Origin: Tolypothrix sp. PCC 7910
Lineage (GTDB): Bacteria; Cyanobacteriota; Cyanobacteriia; Cyanobacteriales; Nostocaceae
DNA length: 64,000 bases
Direction of reading: 5' to 3'
Assembly: GCF_011769525.1 (NCBI RefSeq)
Contig: NZ_CP050440.1
Location: 6,883,501-6,947,500 of the forward strand
Shown piece after piece: positions 25,175-34,797 of this stretch; positions within the stretch are counted from its first letter, which is position 1, and each line of letters starts with the position of its first letter. The translations under genes were made by a program, and so were the position numbers. The notes beneath the pieces were generated by a model, which worked only from the letters and a program-made list of their open reading frames with translations, was not told the origin of the DNA and did not search any database.

Positions 25175-26554
25175 TTATGGTTGATTTAACTGTACAGGAA
25201 TCTCAATCACAAATTCTGTTCCGTGACCTAGGTCTGATTTTAAACTAATTTTTCCTTGATGTTCCTCAATTATTTGATAGCTAATTGATAATCCTAATCC
25301 AGTTCCTTTGTTTACTGGTTTAGTGGTAAAAAATGGATCAAAAATTTTAGCTTGAATTTCTGGTTTAATGCCAATACCGTTATCAGTAATCGTAATTTTA
25401 ACGGTTGCTAACTCTGTAATTTCGGTTTTTATGATAATTTGTTTATCTTGAGCTTTATCGTGCTGTTCTAACACTGCATCAATGGCATTATTTAGAACAT
25501 TCATGAATACTTGATTTAATTCTGCAGGATAGCATTCAATTAAGGGGAGATTACTGTAATCCTTAACAATTTTAATATCCTGTCTGATGCGATGTTTTAA
25601 AAGTAACAAGGTACTCTCAATGCCTTCATGAATATTCACCTTCTTGCTACCAGCTTGGTCGAGGCGAGCAAAGTTTCGCAATGATAAAATCATTTCGCTA
25701 ATCCGCTCAGACCCGATTTTCATTGATGTGAGAATTTTTGGTAAATCCTCAAGAATAAATTCTAAATTAATATCGCTAGATTTTTCTTCAATGACAGCAT
25801 TAAATTGGGGATATTCTTGTTGATATGCTTGAATGAGGTCTACTAGAGATTGGATATGATTATCAAGGTATTTGAAATTACCTTGCATAAAATTTATAGG
25901 ATTATTGATTTCGTGAGCTAATCCTGCAACCATGCGACCCAAACTAGACATTTTTTCTGTCTGCACAAGTTGCACTTGGGTTGTTTGTAATTGCTTGACA
26001 GTATGTTCTAATTCCTGCGCTTGTAATTGAGCGTTAATAGTTGCTGTAGTGAGTGCCTTAAGATTATTGTATGCCTTGGAATGGTAACGAATTCGAGCAA
26101 TTAACTCAACTGGATCTGGCAACTTAATTAGATAGTCATTCGCCCCTGCAGCAAAGGCTTCTGCTTTTACTTTTGCTTCTTCTTTACTAGATAGCATGAC
26201 TATAGGAATATCGCGTGTTGCGGGATGGGAACGAAACCAACGCAACAACATTAATCCATCCATTTCTGGCATTACCAAATCCAGTAAAATTACTGTAGGC
26301 GAAAGCGCGATCGCCTCTTGGATGGCTTGTGTGGGGTCACTTATATAGTGAAATGAAATTTTGGGATCGCTAGACAGAATTTGACAAACAGCTTCACCAA
26401 TAATTAGCTGATCGTCAATTAACATTACCGTGGCTTTATCTGTAGCGATATCTTCCTGAGAAAAAGCAGATTCAGAACTATTTACTCGAAAATAATTCGG
26501 TACAGTTTTTTTGATATCTGAAGATATTGATCGTAATTCTATTTTCGTGACCAT
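25175..26554 (-). CDS. Receiver-histidine kinase hybrid, last gene of the Wsp-like cluster
   Basis: 459 aa. An N-terminal receiver (about residues 42-160) has phosphoacceptor Asp92 (TVILLDLVMPEMDG) and a conserved Lys144 (YLIKLPDP). A coiled linker (about 165-200) leads into a HisKA domain with His214 in GLAHEINNPI, then HATPase boxes (NNAIDAV, DNGIGIKPEI, GTGLGLSIS). The receiver-first layout means it can accept phosphate from a partner kinase, here most likely the CheA-like protein encoded upstream, and pass the signal on. In Wsp systems this place belongs to the diguanylate cyclase WspR. It is closely related to the kinase at 53482-55341. Confidence 0.88.
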   Translation of the reverse strand: MVTKIELRSISSDIKKTVPNYFRVNSSESAFSQEDIATDKATVMLIDDQLIIGEAVCQILSSDPKISFHYISDPTQAIQEAIALSPTVILLDLVMPEMDGLMLLRWFRSHPATRDIPIVMLSSKEEAKVKAEAFAAGANDYLIKLPDPVELIARIRYHSKAYNNLKALTTATINAQLQAQELEHTVKQLQTTQVQLVQTEKMSSLGRMVAGLAHEINNPINFMQGNFKYLDNHIQSLVDLIQAYQQEYPQFNAVIEEKSSDINLEFILEDLPKILTSMKIGSERISEMILSLRNFARLDQAGSKKVNIHEGIESTLLLLKHRIRQDIKIVKDYSNLPLIECYPAELNQVFMNVLNNAIDAVLEQHDKAQDKQIIIKTEITELATVKITITDNGIGIKPEIQAKIFDPFFTTKPVNKGTGLGLSISYQIIEEHQGKISLKSDLGHGTEFVIEIPVQLNQP

Positions 26555-26789
26555 ATCAAAGTATTAGTAAATTTAAACTAAGTGATTAGTTGTATTAATA
26601 CTAACCTATTTTTCGGTGTTGAATAGAAATGTGTTTTTTTGTAAAAAATCAGTAGTTTCTCTAGCTTAGAAAAACATATTTTTTGAGTCTATAAAACCAA
26701 TTTGTCAGAGTATTTTCTAGTGCAAATCAAGGATAAAATAATGTTTGAATAGTAAATTTACTGAGATTTATTGATAGTCTCAATTAAGA

Positions 26790-27767
26790 TTAGCCAGCAG
26801 ATAAAGATTTTGTACAAGCTGAGGCGATCGCATCGACTGGTAAAATCTCTACAGCAGCATTTAATTCTGCTGCGGCTTTGGGCATACCGTAAACAATCGA
26901 AGTTCTGCTATCTTGGGCAATGGTATGCCATCCAGCATCTCGCATCATTTTTAAACCTTGAGCGCCATCTCTACCCATACCTGTGAGTAGGACTCCAATA
27001 CCATTTCCAGCCCAGTTTTTAGCTGCACTTTTAAAAAAGACATCAATTGAGGGATGGTAGTAGCAATCTAAGGGTTCTTCTTCATACTCAAAAGTTAGGT
27101 TGGGACGCATGACAAGATGATGATTCCTACCAGCTAGTAAAACTTTCCCCGGTTGCACAGAAGTACCAGGATGAGCTATTTGCACAGATAAGGAAGTTTG
27201 CTCGTTTAACCAAGCTGCAAAATTGGCAGTAAATTGAGCATCTAAATGTTGAATCACAACTATTACACCTGGAAAATCTGGAGGAAATTGCGAGAGAATT
27301 TTAGTTAAAGCTTGCGGCCCGCCTGTAGAAGCACCAATGGCAATTAATGATGGTAAATTATTAGGTTTATTGACTATTCTTGGACGGGGAGATTTATCAA
27401 TTAGTTTGGCGATAATAGAGATTTTTTTCAGCAGTCCTGTACTACCTTCCGTAGGCGTATTAATAGCATCTAAAGCGCCATAAGACATTGCTTCAAAAAC
27501 TTTACCAGCGTAACGGCTAACACTAGCAGTCACCATGATAATTGCACAAGGCGATCGCTTCATGATGTGCTTGGTGGCTTCCACTCCATCCATATTTGGC
27601 ATTAGCACATCCATTAAAATTAAGTCAGGAGTATCAGCTGCACATTTATTGATAGCTTCTACACCGTCGTAAGCAATCCAGGCAACATCATAATCTGGTA
27701 TTTTGGCGATGGTACGGCGTAGAACTTCTACAGCCATTACCATATCGTTAACAATGGCGATTCTCAT
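26790..27767 (-). CDS. cheB: CheB-type protein-glutamate methylesterase
   Basis: 325 aa from ATG 27767. The open frame extends 27 codons further, but that part is translation of a heptamer repeat (SPVPSPQS), so the later ATG is used. Receiver domain with Asp53 (LILMDVLMPNMDG) and methylesterase domain with catalytic Ser147 (IGASTGGP), His174 (VIQHLDAQF) and Asp267 (GMGRDGAQG). It removes methyl groups from, or deamidates, the chemoreceptor and so resets signalling. It corresponds to WspF in Wsp-type clusters, which lies next to the CheA-REC gene as here. Confidence 0.92.
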   Translation of the reverse strand: MRIAIVNDMVMAVEVLRRTIAKIPDYDVAWIAYDGVEAINKCAADTPDLILMDVLMPNMDGVEATKHIMKRSPCAIIMVTASVSRYAGKVFEAMSYGALDAINTPTEGSTGLLKKISIIAKLIDKSPRPRIVNKPNNLPSLIAIGASTGGPQALTKILSQFPPDFPGVIVVIQHLDAQFTANFAAWLNEQTSLSVQIAHPGTSVQPGKVLLAGRNHHLVMRPNLTFEYEEEPLDCYYHPSIDVFFKSAAKNWAGNGIGVLLTGMGRDGAQGLKMMRDAGWHTIAQDSRTSIVYGMPKAAAELNAAVEILPVDAIASACTKSLSAG

Positions 27768-27770
27768 GGA

Positions 27771-27824
27771 TTGGGGACTGGGGACTGGGGACTGGGGAAT
27801 GGGGAATGGGGAATGGGTAATTGG
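27771..27824. repeat. Heptamer repeat (GGGGACT / GGGGAAT)
   Basis: Three GGGGACT and about three GGGGAAT-type units immediately upstream of the cheB start. It leaves no normal ribosome site before that ATG. Confidence 0.93.
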
Positions 27825-27870
27825 CTTAGTTATTAGTCTTAAATCCAAAATCTAAAATCTAAAATTGAAA

Positions 27871-30150
27871 TCAGGGTTCGCCAATTAGGTCTAGTACGGC
27901 TTTGAGCAAGGTATCGTCATGGAAGCTACTCTTTGTGAGATAGTAGTTTGCGCCTGCTTCTAAGCCATGAATTCTATCTTCTTCTCGGTCTTTGTAGGAA
28001 ACGATAATTACAGGTGTATGCTTTAATTTTTCATGGCTTTTGATTTGGCTGGTGAGTTCAAAACCATTCATTCTGGGCATATCAATATCTGTAATAATCA
28101 AATCATAATCGCTGCTACGAATGGCGTTCCATCCATCCATACCATTAACTGCTACTTCGACTTTATAACCTTTGTTTTCTAACAGTTTGCGTTCCATTTC
28201 GCGGACTGTAATCGAATCATCTACTACCAGCACGTGTTTGTAGTTTTTGACGACTGCTTTTTGAGTAGTGTGATTTACCTGGCTAATTTGTCCGCTAGAA
28301 AGCACTTTGGCGATGGAACGAACTAAATCTTCAATATCAATAATTAATACTGGCGAACCATCATCGAGTAAGGCGGCGGCGCTGATATTGGGAACTTTAC
28401 CCAGACGGGGGTCGAGGGGTCGCACAACTAAACTGCACTCGCCAATAAATCGGTCAACTACTACACCATAGCGATTGAGGCGATCGCTAATAATGACGAC
28501 TGGGAGTAATTCGGGATTTTGTACCTGTGCTGGTAATTCTAAAACTTGATGGGCTGAGATTAAGGCGATCGCTTGCTCATTGAGCATAAAAAACGGCTGA
28601 TTCTCAGATACCACAATTGCTGATCTGGGAATCATGATTAACTGATCGATACGTGCTAAACCAAAGGCGTAGGGTTCATTGGCAATTTCTACTACAAGAG
28701 TTCGCAGTACCGACAGGGTTAGGGGTAGCTGTAGGTAAAATGTCATACCTAAGCCTAAATTAGAAGCAGCCCGCAAATTACCGCCAACTTCCCGGACTGC
28801 ACTATGTACTATATCTAATCCCACACCTCGCCCAGAAATTTCTGTGACTGTTTTGGCTGTAGAAAATCCAGGTAAAAATAGAAACTCCATCAACTCAGCT
28901 TCAGTGAGTTTTGTTGCCATTTCTGCAGCAGTGAGGTTTTTTCTCACAATCTCCTGGCGTAAAAATTCTAAATCTATTCCTCGCCCATCATCAGAAACCG
29001 TAATTAACAGCATTCCAGCACGGTGGACAACTTCTATGCGAATTGTGCCGGTTTCTGGCTTCCCTACTGCTAAACGTTCTTGGGGTGTTTCAATACCGTG
29101 ATCTATAGCGTTACGGAGAAGATGAGTTAAAGGCCCTTCCAGACGTTCGAGAATATCTCTGTCTACCAGCGTGGACTTCCCAGTAATTTCTAATTGAATA
29201 CGTTTCCCTAATTGTCTGGACATATCCCGCACCATGCGCGGAAAACCTTGTCCAGCTTCGCCAAAGGGACTCATGTGAGTAGCGATAACTTGGCGATATA
29301 AGCGATCGCTTAAATTAGTAGAACGCTGACAAAATAATTCTATTTCATTGTGGCGATCGCCTAATAGTTGACGGCATTCACTAGCTGTTTGCGATACCGC
29401 ACTCATTTTTTCTTGAATCTGGCGTTCTATTAAATGCCCAGAACGCTGTTTACTTAATAACTCTTGTAACCCTTCTAATAAGCCGGATAAGTGGGTATGA
29501 CTAGTTTTGAGTTTCAGTAGAGAATCGGCAAAACCTTCCAACCACTTGGCCTCAACTAAGGATTCTCCAGCTAAACCCATCAAGGAGTTGAGATTTTCTG
29601 CACCTACCCGCACAACTCGGTTTTGTATGGTTTCAGGTTTTTCCTCTGTATTAAAAACCTGAGATGACGGTACAACCCAAGGAGATTCTGCTGCTGGCTG
29701 TGGTGGTGGAATTTCTATAGGTATAGCTTGACTAACAGGCTGGGAATTGCCAATATTTGCGATCGCACTTACTAAAGCTTGAATACTAGCTTCATCTGGT
29801 AATTGTGGGTTAGGGTTACCTTCGCAAGTTTCACCTATATGTAGCAGCATATCTACAGCCGCTAGCAGCACATCAATATTAGTTGCATTTAACTTAATTT
29901 CTCCCGCCTGCGCTGCGACAAAGCAATCTTCCATCGCATGAGCTAGGGTAACAACAGAATTAAGTTGCACAATCCGCGCCGCACCTTTAATAGAATGAGC
30001 AGCGCGCATCAAAGCTGCTAAGTCTTCGTGGTGATGGGATTGATTTTCTAGTGCTAAGAGGCGATCGTTTAAAATAGCAACCTGGGTTTTTACTTCCATG
30101 CTGAATAAATCCAGCATAGAAAAATGACTATAATCGGTTTGTTTTGTCAT
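27871..30150 (-). CDS. CheA-type hybrid histidine kinase with C-terminal receiver
   Basis: 759 aa. HPt domain at the N-terminus with His52 (AAHSIKGAARI). P4 kinase domain with HLLRNAIDHGIETPQERL, VSDDGRGIDL and GRGVGLDIVHSAV. CheW-like P5 domain (about 480-615), then a receiver (about 640-759) with LVVDDS and the phosphoacceptor in LIITDIDMPRMNG. This HPt-kinase-CheW-REC order is that of WspE and other CheA-REC hybrids. Its start overlaps the CheW gene upstream (ATGA, 30147-30150). It is the central kinase of the cluster and would phosphorylate CheB, its own receiver, and probably the REC-kinase downstream. Confidence 0.93.
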   Translation of the reverse strand: MTKQTDYSHFSMLDLFSMEVKTQVAILNDRLLALENQSHHHEDLAALMRAAHSIKGAARIVQLNSVVTLAHAMEDCFVAAQAGEIKLNATNIDVLLAAVDMLLHIGETCEGNPNPQLPDEASIQALVSAIANIGNSQPVSQAIPIEIPPPQPAAESPWVVPSSQVFNTEEKPETIQNRVVRVGAENLNSLMGLAGESLVEAKWLEGFADSLLKLKTSHTHLSGLLEGLQELLSKQRSGHLIERQIQEKMSAVSQTASECRQLLGDRHNEIELFCQRSTNLSDRLYRQVIATHMSPFGEAGQGFPRMVRDMSRQLGKRIQLEITGKSTLVDRDILERLEGPLTHLLRNAIDHGIETPQERLAVGKPETGTIRIEVVHRAGMLLITVSDDGRGIDLEFLRQEIVRKNLTAAEMATKLTEAELMEFLFLPGFSTAKTVTEISGRGVGLDIVHSAVREVGGNLRAASNLGLGMTFYLQLPLTLSVLRTLVVEIANEPYAFGLARIDQLIMIPRSAIVVSENQPFFMLNEQAIALISAHQVLELPAQVQNPELLPVVIISDRLNRYGVVVDRFIGECSLVVRPLDPRLGKVPNISAAALLDDGSPVLIIDIEDLVRSIAKVLSSGQISQVNHTTQKAVVKNYKHVLVVDDSITVREMERKLLENKGYKVEVAVNGMDGWNAIRSSDYDLIITDIDMPRMNGFELTSQIKSHEKLKHTPVIIVSYKDREEDRIHGLEAGANYYLTKSSFHDDTLLKAVLDLIGEP

Positions 30151-30815
30151 CGATACACCTTTCTGTCCAAGGTGGTAAATAATAATTCCTCATCCAAATA
30201 GCCGAGACTCTTCTCACGCCAATAGAAAAAACCTTTAGTAAAGTGGTGAGTTGCTGCTGTTATACTATTTGGCGTATCTCGTAATTCACGTTGCTGAAAT
30301 CGCCGAATTCCGTAAAGTTCATCTACAGAAAACACCCACACACTACCTGCTTTTTCCACTACCGCCATGCGTGGATATACAACAGGACTCAAAGTTGCAA
30401 TTGGGGTATTAGCAGTTTCCAAACTCAGCAAATGAGTTAACGAGATACATAATTGTAATTCGCCGCGAATATTGACCAATCCTCGTAATATTTGATTACT
30501 CCGATGGGGTAATGTATGAATCAAAGTCGGCGATATACTTTCTTTAAAAACTTGCGTAGACAGGGCCAGCCATTCACCTTGCAAACGAAAGATAACGACT
30601 GTCACAGTTTCTGCAATAGTTAAAGTTTTAGCATCTACCCGTTCCTGAGAAAATAGCTCAGTTCGCTCATGGCGATAATTTTCCGGTATAGTGCGCTCTA
30701 GTAACTGACGACCAATATTTGAATAAACCGGGCAGTTACGACAATGAATAAAATTAGGTAACTCTGGACAAGAGCGATCGCCAGCAATACCTACGAGATT
30801 ATAACAATTATTCAT
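30147..30815 (-). CDS. CheW-like adaptor with N-terminal cysteine cluster
   Basis: 222 aa from the ATG at 30815. The longer frame to 30890 is heptamer-repeat translation. The C-terminal two thirds is a CheW domain (VVIFRLQGEWLALSTQVFKE, ILRGLVNIRGELQLCISL, VFSVDELYGIRRF). The first 35 residues carry Cys4, Cys16, Cys25 and Cys28 (CPELPNFIHCRNCPVY), a pattern that could bind a metal or an iron-sulfur cluster, which ordinary CheW proteins lack. It corresponds in order to WspD, next to the CheA-REC gene, and overlaps that gene by ATGA. Confidence 0.85.
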   Translation of the reverse strand: MNNCYNLVGIAGDRSCPELPNFIHCRNCPVYSNIGRQLLERTIPENYRHERTELFSQERVDAKTLTIAETVTVVIFRLQGEWLALSTQVFKESISPTLIHTLPHRSNQILRGLVNIRGELQLCISLTHLLSLETANTPIATLSPVVYPRMAVVEKAGSVWVFSVDELYGIRRFQQRELRDTPNSITAATHHFTKGFFYWREKSLGYLDEELLFTTLDRKVYR

Positions 30816-30852
30816 AGTGGACAAAGAAGCAGAGGAAGGCAGTGGAGAATAA

Positions 30853-30890
30853 CAAATGACAAATGACCAATGACCAATGACAAATGACAA
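30853..30890. repeat. Heptamer repeat (CAAATGA / CCAATGA)
   Basis: Five heptamers lying between the chemoreceptor stop codon and the following CheW-like gene, inside the presumed operon. Confidence 0.9.
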
Positions 30891-32528
30891 TTAACTAATT
30901 GCCCTAACTTTAAAGCGAGATATTTCTTGACGTAAACCTTGAGCAACTTGGTTAAGTTGAGAAATCGTATTATTAATTTCCCTCAAAGAACCAGCAGTTT
31001 GAGCAGAAGTACTGCTTAATTGTGTCATCGCCTCACTAATTTGTTGCGCTCCTTGAGATTGAGTTTCCATCCCTTGACTGACAACTTCAAACCTTGGTGA
31101 CAAATCCTGCACTTGCTCAATAATTTGTCCTACCTGAGTGCTGATACTAGCGACATCTTCCACAGTGCGTCCGACTTCTGTGGCAAACTTATCCATTTCC
31201 ATCACGCCTGTAGAAACGGAAGATTGCATTTGTTTAACCATCTGTTCAATATCAAGGGTAGCAACTGCAGTTTGGTCGGCTAAACGGCGAATTTCTCTAG
31301 CAACAACAGAAAAACCTAAGCCATATTCCCCAGCTTTTTCGGCTTCAATAGCAGCATTTAATGACAGCAAATTTGTTTGGTCTGCCACTTTAGTAATTGT
31401 GAACACAATATTATTAATATTGTTAGCTTTCTCACTAATTACTCCTAACCTCGCTGCAATAGAATTAGTCGCCTCTGCTAGTTGACGCATGGTTGCTTCC
31501 ATTCGCAACAAATCTTTTTGACTATCAGTTGCAGCTATTGTTGTACTTTGCGACATAGCCGCTACTTCTTCCATTGTTTTTACAAGTTCTCTAGAAGTCG
31601 CGGAAATTTCTTTCGCCGCCGCTGCTACCTGATTTGTTGATGCTACTTGCTCTGTTAATGTGGCTTCTAATTGTTTACCTGATGCTGCTATCTGTGTTGC
31701 TGAAGAAGTTGCTTGAATACCAGATTGTTGTACTTGGCGAATAAGATTGCTGAGGTTTTGTGCCATATCTTTTAAAGTAGACATGAGCTTACCAATGACA
31801 TCAGTTGAATTGGATTCCACCTCAACTGTCAAATCACCAGTAGAAACCTTTTCTGCTAAAGTAAAAGCATTTTGTAAAGAACGGCTCAAAGCCCTACCAG
31901 GTATCAGAATGATAGCTAGGCAAACTGCTATTACCGTTATGATAATACATATTAAACTACCTACAATCACTACATCAGAAAAATTTTGTAGTTGATTAAC
32001 TTGCTTTTGCTGTTCTTTTAAATTTTCATCTTCTACTTTCAGCATTTTATCAATTTCTTGCCTAATTTGATCCATGATTTTTTTACCTTTATCCTCATAG
32101 AAAAAATTCAGCAACTCTTTTTCTTTGCTATTTCTTTTCATTTGAATCGTTATTTCTGATATTTTAATTTTTTCTTTAGATAAATCTAAAATTTTATTAA
32201 ATATCACACTTTTTGAGCTATCAGATTTAAATTCTTGGCTCAGTTCATTTAACACAATATTTAGTTGTTCTTTTGCTTGATAAAATGGTTCTAAATATTC
32301 TTCCTGCTTCGTAATAATAAATCCTCTTTGTCCGGTTTCTGAATCTACTAAGATTTTTTCCAGTCCTTTTAAATTTGCTTTTAAAGCGAAGCTTTTGCTA
32401 ACTGTATTTGCATTAGCTACTAATTCTTGATTGGTTCTTTTTGTAATATATGTTGTCACACTAGCTAAGATAACGATTAGCCCACAGCCAGCTACTATAA
32501 ATTGATTAAGTTTTAAGCCTTGTTGCAT
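30891..32528 (-). CDS. Methyl-accepting chemoreceptor with CHASE3-like sensor
   Basis: 545 aa. First membrane helix at about 8-27 ([20 protein letters not shown]), a helical extracytoplasmic part with CHASE3 features ([20 protein letters not shown]), a second helix at about 187-210, a HAMP domain, and a long coiled signalling domain with the receptor tip [25 protein letters not shown]3 domains sense unknown small molecules or envelope state. It occupies the WspA position. The receptor is membrane-bound and would control the CheA-REC kinase through the two CheW adaptors encoded on either side. Confidence 0.92.
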   Translation of the reverse strand: MQQGLKLNQFIVAGCGLIVILASVTTYITKRTNQELVANANTVSKSFALKANLKGLEKILVDSETGQRGFIITKQEEYLEPFYQAKEQLNIVLNELSQEFKSDSSKSVIFNKILDLSKEKIKISEITIQMKRNSKEKELLNFFYEDKGKKIMDQIRQEIDKMLKVEDENLKEQQKQVNQLQNFSDVVIVGSLICIIITVIAVCLAIILIPGRALSRSLQNAFTLAEKVSTGDLTVEVESNSTDVIGKLMSTLKDMAQNLSNLIRQVQQSGIQATSSATQIAASGKQLEATLTEQVASTNQVAAAAKEISATSRELVKTMEEVAAMSQSTTIAATDSQKDLLRMEATMRQLAEATNSIAARLGVISEKANNINNIVFTITKVADQTNLLSLNAAIEAEKAGEYGLGFSVVAREIRRLADQTAVATLDIEQMVKQMQSSVSTGVMEMDKFATEVGRTVEDVASISTQVGQIIEQVQDLSPRFEVVSQGMETQSQGAQQISEAMTQLSSTSAQTAGSLREINNTISQLNQVAQGLRQEISRFKVRAIS

Positions 32529-32728
32529 ATATTTATTGTGTCCTCAAATCATGCGAAATAAATTTAGTTAATTGATAGAAATCTATAATTAACAGACAAA
32601 ACATCTAGGCAGAGACACACCTTGTAAATGCAAGCGTTCCCATACCAGCTATAAGACAAACAACTTATAAATAAAAGATAAATAACTTAACAATTCATCA
32701 AGTTAAAACCGTACTAACACAGCAAATA

Positions 32729-33946
32729 TCATCTTGATTGCTGATTATGGAGTCGGTGAATGCGTTGCCAAAGCAGCTCAGCATTAACCATATCTCCTTG
32801 ATGTTCTCGCAATAAAGCTAAATGAATTAATGCTTCTTCGTGATTTGGTTGCAGATAAATTGCTTTATGAAAAGATGCTGCGGCTTGTTCATTTTCACCC
32901 ATTGCTTGTTGCACTTGACCAAGCAGTACATAGCCTTCGACACTAGCCAAATTTTTGTGGAGGTAGTCTTGGCAAAGTTGACAGGCTTGCTGCAAAGCAC
33001 CTTGGTCAGCTAAAGTTCTGGCAGCATCTAGCAAGTTTTGCTGGGGAATTGGTGGTTGTTGCGGTTGGCGATGGTGAGAAATACGCTGTTTGCTGGGAAT
33101 GGGATGATGCTTTTTGCGATCGCCTGAGCTACTTTTGGCTACAGAACGAGACACATTCGTTTTACGATAGGCAAAAGCCAAAGAATGAGGAACCAAGGTA
33201 AAGCGCGAATTCAGTAACAAACCTGTTTCCGCATGACCAACAAACAATAAACCATCCTGAATTAGTAACCGTTCCAAAGTGCGGATAGTACGTTCTTTGG
33301 TACTGGGTTCAAAATAAATCAACAAATTCCGGCAAAACACAACATCATAGGATGCTGTACCCAGCAGAAAATCGGTATCAGCTAAATTACCTTGGCGAAA
33401 ATGCACTAAATTTCTTACCTGTTCAGATAGCTGATATCCCGCCTCAGTTGGTTGAAAATAACGTTCTTGGAAAGATAAACTATTGCCGCGAAAGGAATAT
33501 TTATCGTAAATGCCTCTTTGAGCCTTTAACAAGCATTTTTTACTGATATCAATCGCATCAATGTGAAAATTAGCCGGATTTAAACCAGCCTCCAAAAGTG
33601 CGATCGCAATTGAATAAGGCTCTTCACCAGTAGAACACGGCACGCTTAAAATCCGTAATACTCTTTTAGACTGATTTATCAACCACTCAGATTGAATATA
33701 TTTTTGTAAAAAATTAAAAGATTCCCGCTCCCGAAAAAACCAAGTTTCTGGAACAATTACAGTATCAATTAATGCTTCCCATTCTGTTGTGGATTCCTGC
33801 AATCGCTCCAAGTATGAGGCTATTTCTGCAATTTGGCCATCCGCCATTCTCTGCTCAATAGCTCTAGCAATACTAGCTGAACCTATTGAGTTTGCATCTA
33901 AACCAATTCTTCTTCTCAGTAAAGCTTCGCCATCAGAATAGGTCAT
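32729..33946 (-). CDS. cheR: CheR-type chemoreceptor methyltransferase with TPR tail
   Basis: 405 aa from the ATG at 33946; the open frame extends to a TTG at 33994. CheR_N occupies the first 75 residues and the SAM-binding CheR domain follows (VPETWFFRE, ILSVPCSTGEEPYSIA, AIDISKKCLLKA, DVVFCRNLLIYF). A Gln/Pro/His-rich linker leads to two or three TPR units (EGYVLLGQVQQAMGENEQAA, EALIHLALLREHQGD). A TPR-tailed CheR is the mark of WspC. It methylates glutamates of the chemoreceptor encoded next to it. Confidence 0.92.
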   Translation of the reverse strand: MTYSDGEALLRRRIGLDANSIGSASIARAIEQRMADGQIAEIASYLERLQESTTEWEALIDTVIVPETWFFRERESFNFLQKYIQSEWLINQSKRVLRILSVPCSTGEEPYSIAIALLEAGLNPANFHIDAIDISKKCLLKAQRGIYDKYSFRGNSLSFQERYFQPTEAGYQLSEQVRNLVHFRQGNLADTDFLLGTASYDVVFCRNLLIYFEPSTKERTIRTLERLLIQDGLLFVGHAETGLLLNSRFTLVPHSLAFAYRKTNVSRSVAKSSSGDRKKHHPIPSKQRISHHRQPQQPPIPQQNLLDAARTLADQGALQQACQLCQDYLHKNLASVEGYVLLGQVQQAMGENEQAAASFHKAIYLQPNHEEALIHLALLREHQGDMVNAELLWQRIHRLHNQQSR

Positions 33947-34153
33947 TATAAATAGTGATACAAAATTAAATTCATTTGTGGAATAAGAGAACAAGGGAAC
34001 TATGTGTGTAAGCCATTATTTTTAGCTACTTATAGATTCAATTATGGATAATTACTTCTAGTAAAGAATGCAGTATTTAGGAAATTCTAAAAAATAAATT
34101 ATTCAATTGCATTCCTAAAAAACGAGTTTACTTCCTGCCCTCTACTTAACTAT

Positions 34154-34621
34154 TTAGCTAGCTGGCAAAAGATAAACTTGTTCTGCTTCTGACAACAAAT
34201 GTTCAATCTGCAAACATTGAATCATGCCTTGCTCATCTACAATCATCTTACCTAGATAAGGAGTAGCACCTATGTGGATATTGGTATCAACTAACTGTAT
34301 TTCTGATTGGTGCAACGTTTCTACAACTCGTTCTGCCATCAAACCTACAAAAGCCGACTTTGAAGAAGACTGTGCAGTATCTCCTCGCCAATAATTCACC
34401 AGAATAATACGAGAACTCAAGTGTTCACAGCAAGGTTTACCTTGTATCAACTGGCATAAATCTAGCACAGGAACAATCTGCCCTCGATAGTTAAACACAC
34501 CAGCTAAATGCTCAGGTGTGTGAGGAAGGGTTTTGAGGGTGACAAGTGGTAAAACTTCTACAACCTGTTGACTCGCTATAGCGTAACGCTCATTATTTAA
34601 GTAGAAGAGTAACATTAACAT
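34154..34621 (-). CDS. cheW: CheW-type adaptor, first gene of the Wsp-like cluster
   Basis: 155 aa, a single CheW domain: LLFYLNNERYAIASQQVVEV, HLAGVFNYRGQIVPVLDL and VGLMAERVVETL. It bridges receptor and CheA kinase. AGGTG precedes the ATG. It stands first in the minus-strand cluster with 207 bp before cheR and corresponds to WspB. Confidence 0.9.
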   Translation of the reverse strand: MLMLLFYLNNERYAIASQQVVEVLPLVTLKTLPHTPEHLAGVFNYRGQIVPVLDLCQLIQGKPCCEHLSSRIILVNYWRGDTAQSSSKSAFVGLMAERVVETLHQSEIQLVDTNIHIGATPYLGKMIVDEQGMIQCLQIEHLLSEAEQVYLLPAS

Positions 34622-34797
34622 TTATACACCTCACCCAACCTACATGAAAGGGTTTTCGTTCTTAAGATAGCCTTAGTTATAGCAAGCAGCAATAAGAGTT
34701 TATTTATAAATATTTTTGTAGGCTGTGTTAGGCACTTATTTTTAATATGATTTGTGACGAAATAACTATCCTAGCGCCTAACGCACCATCTATGGGG

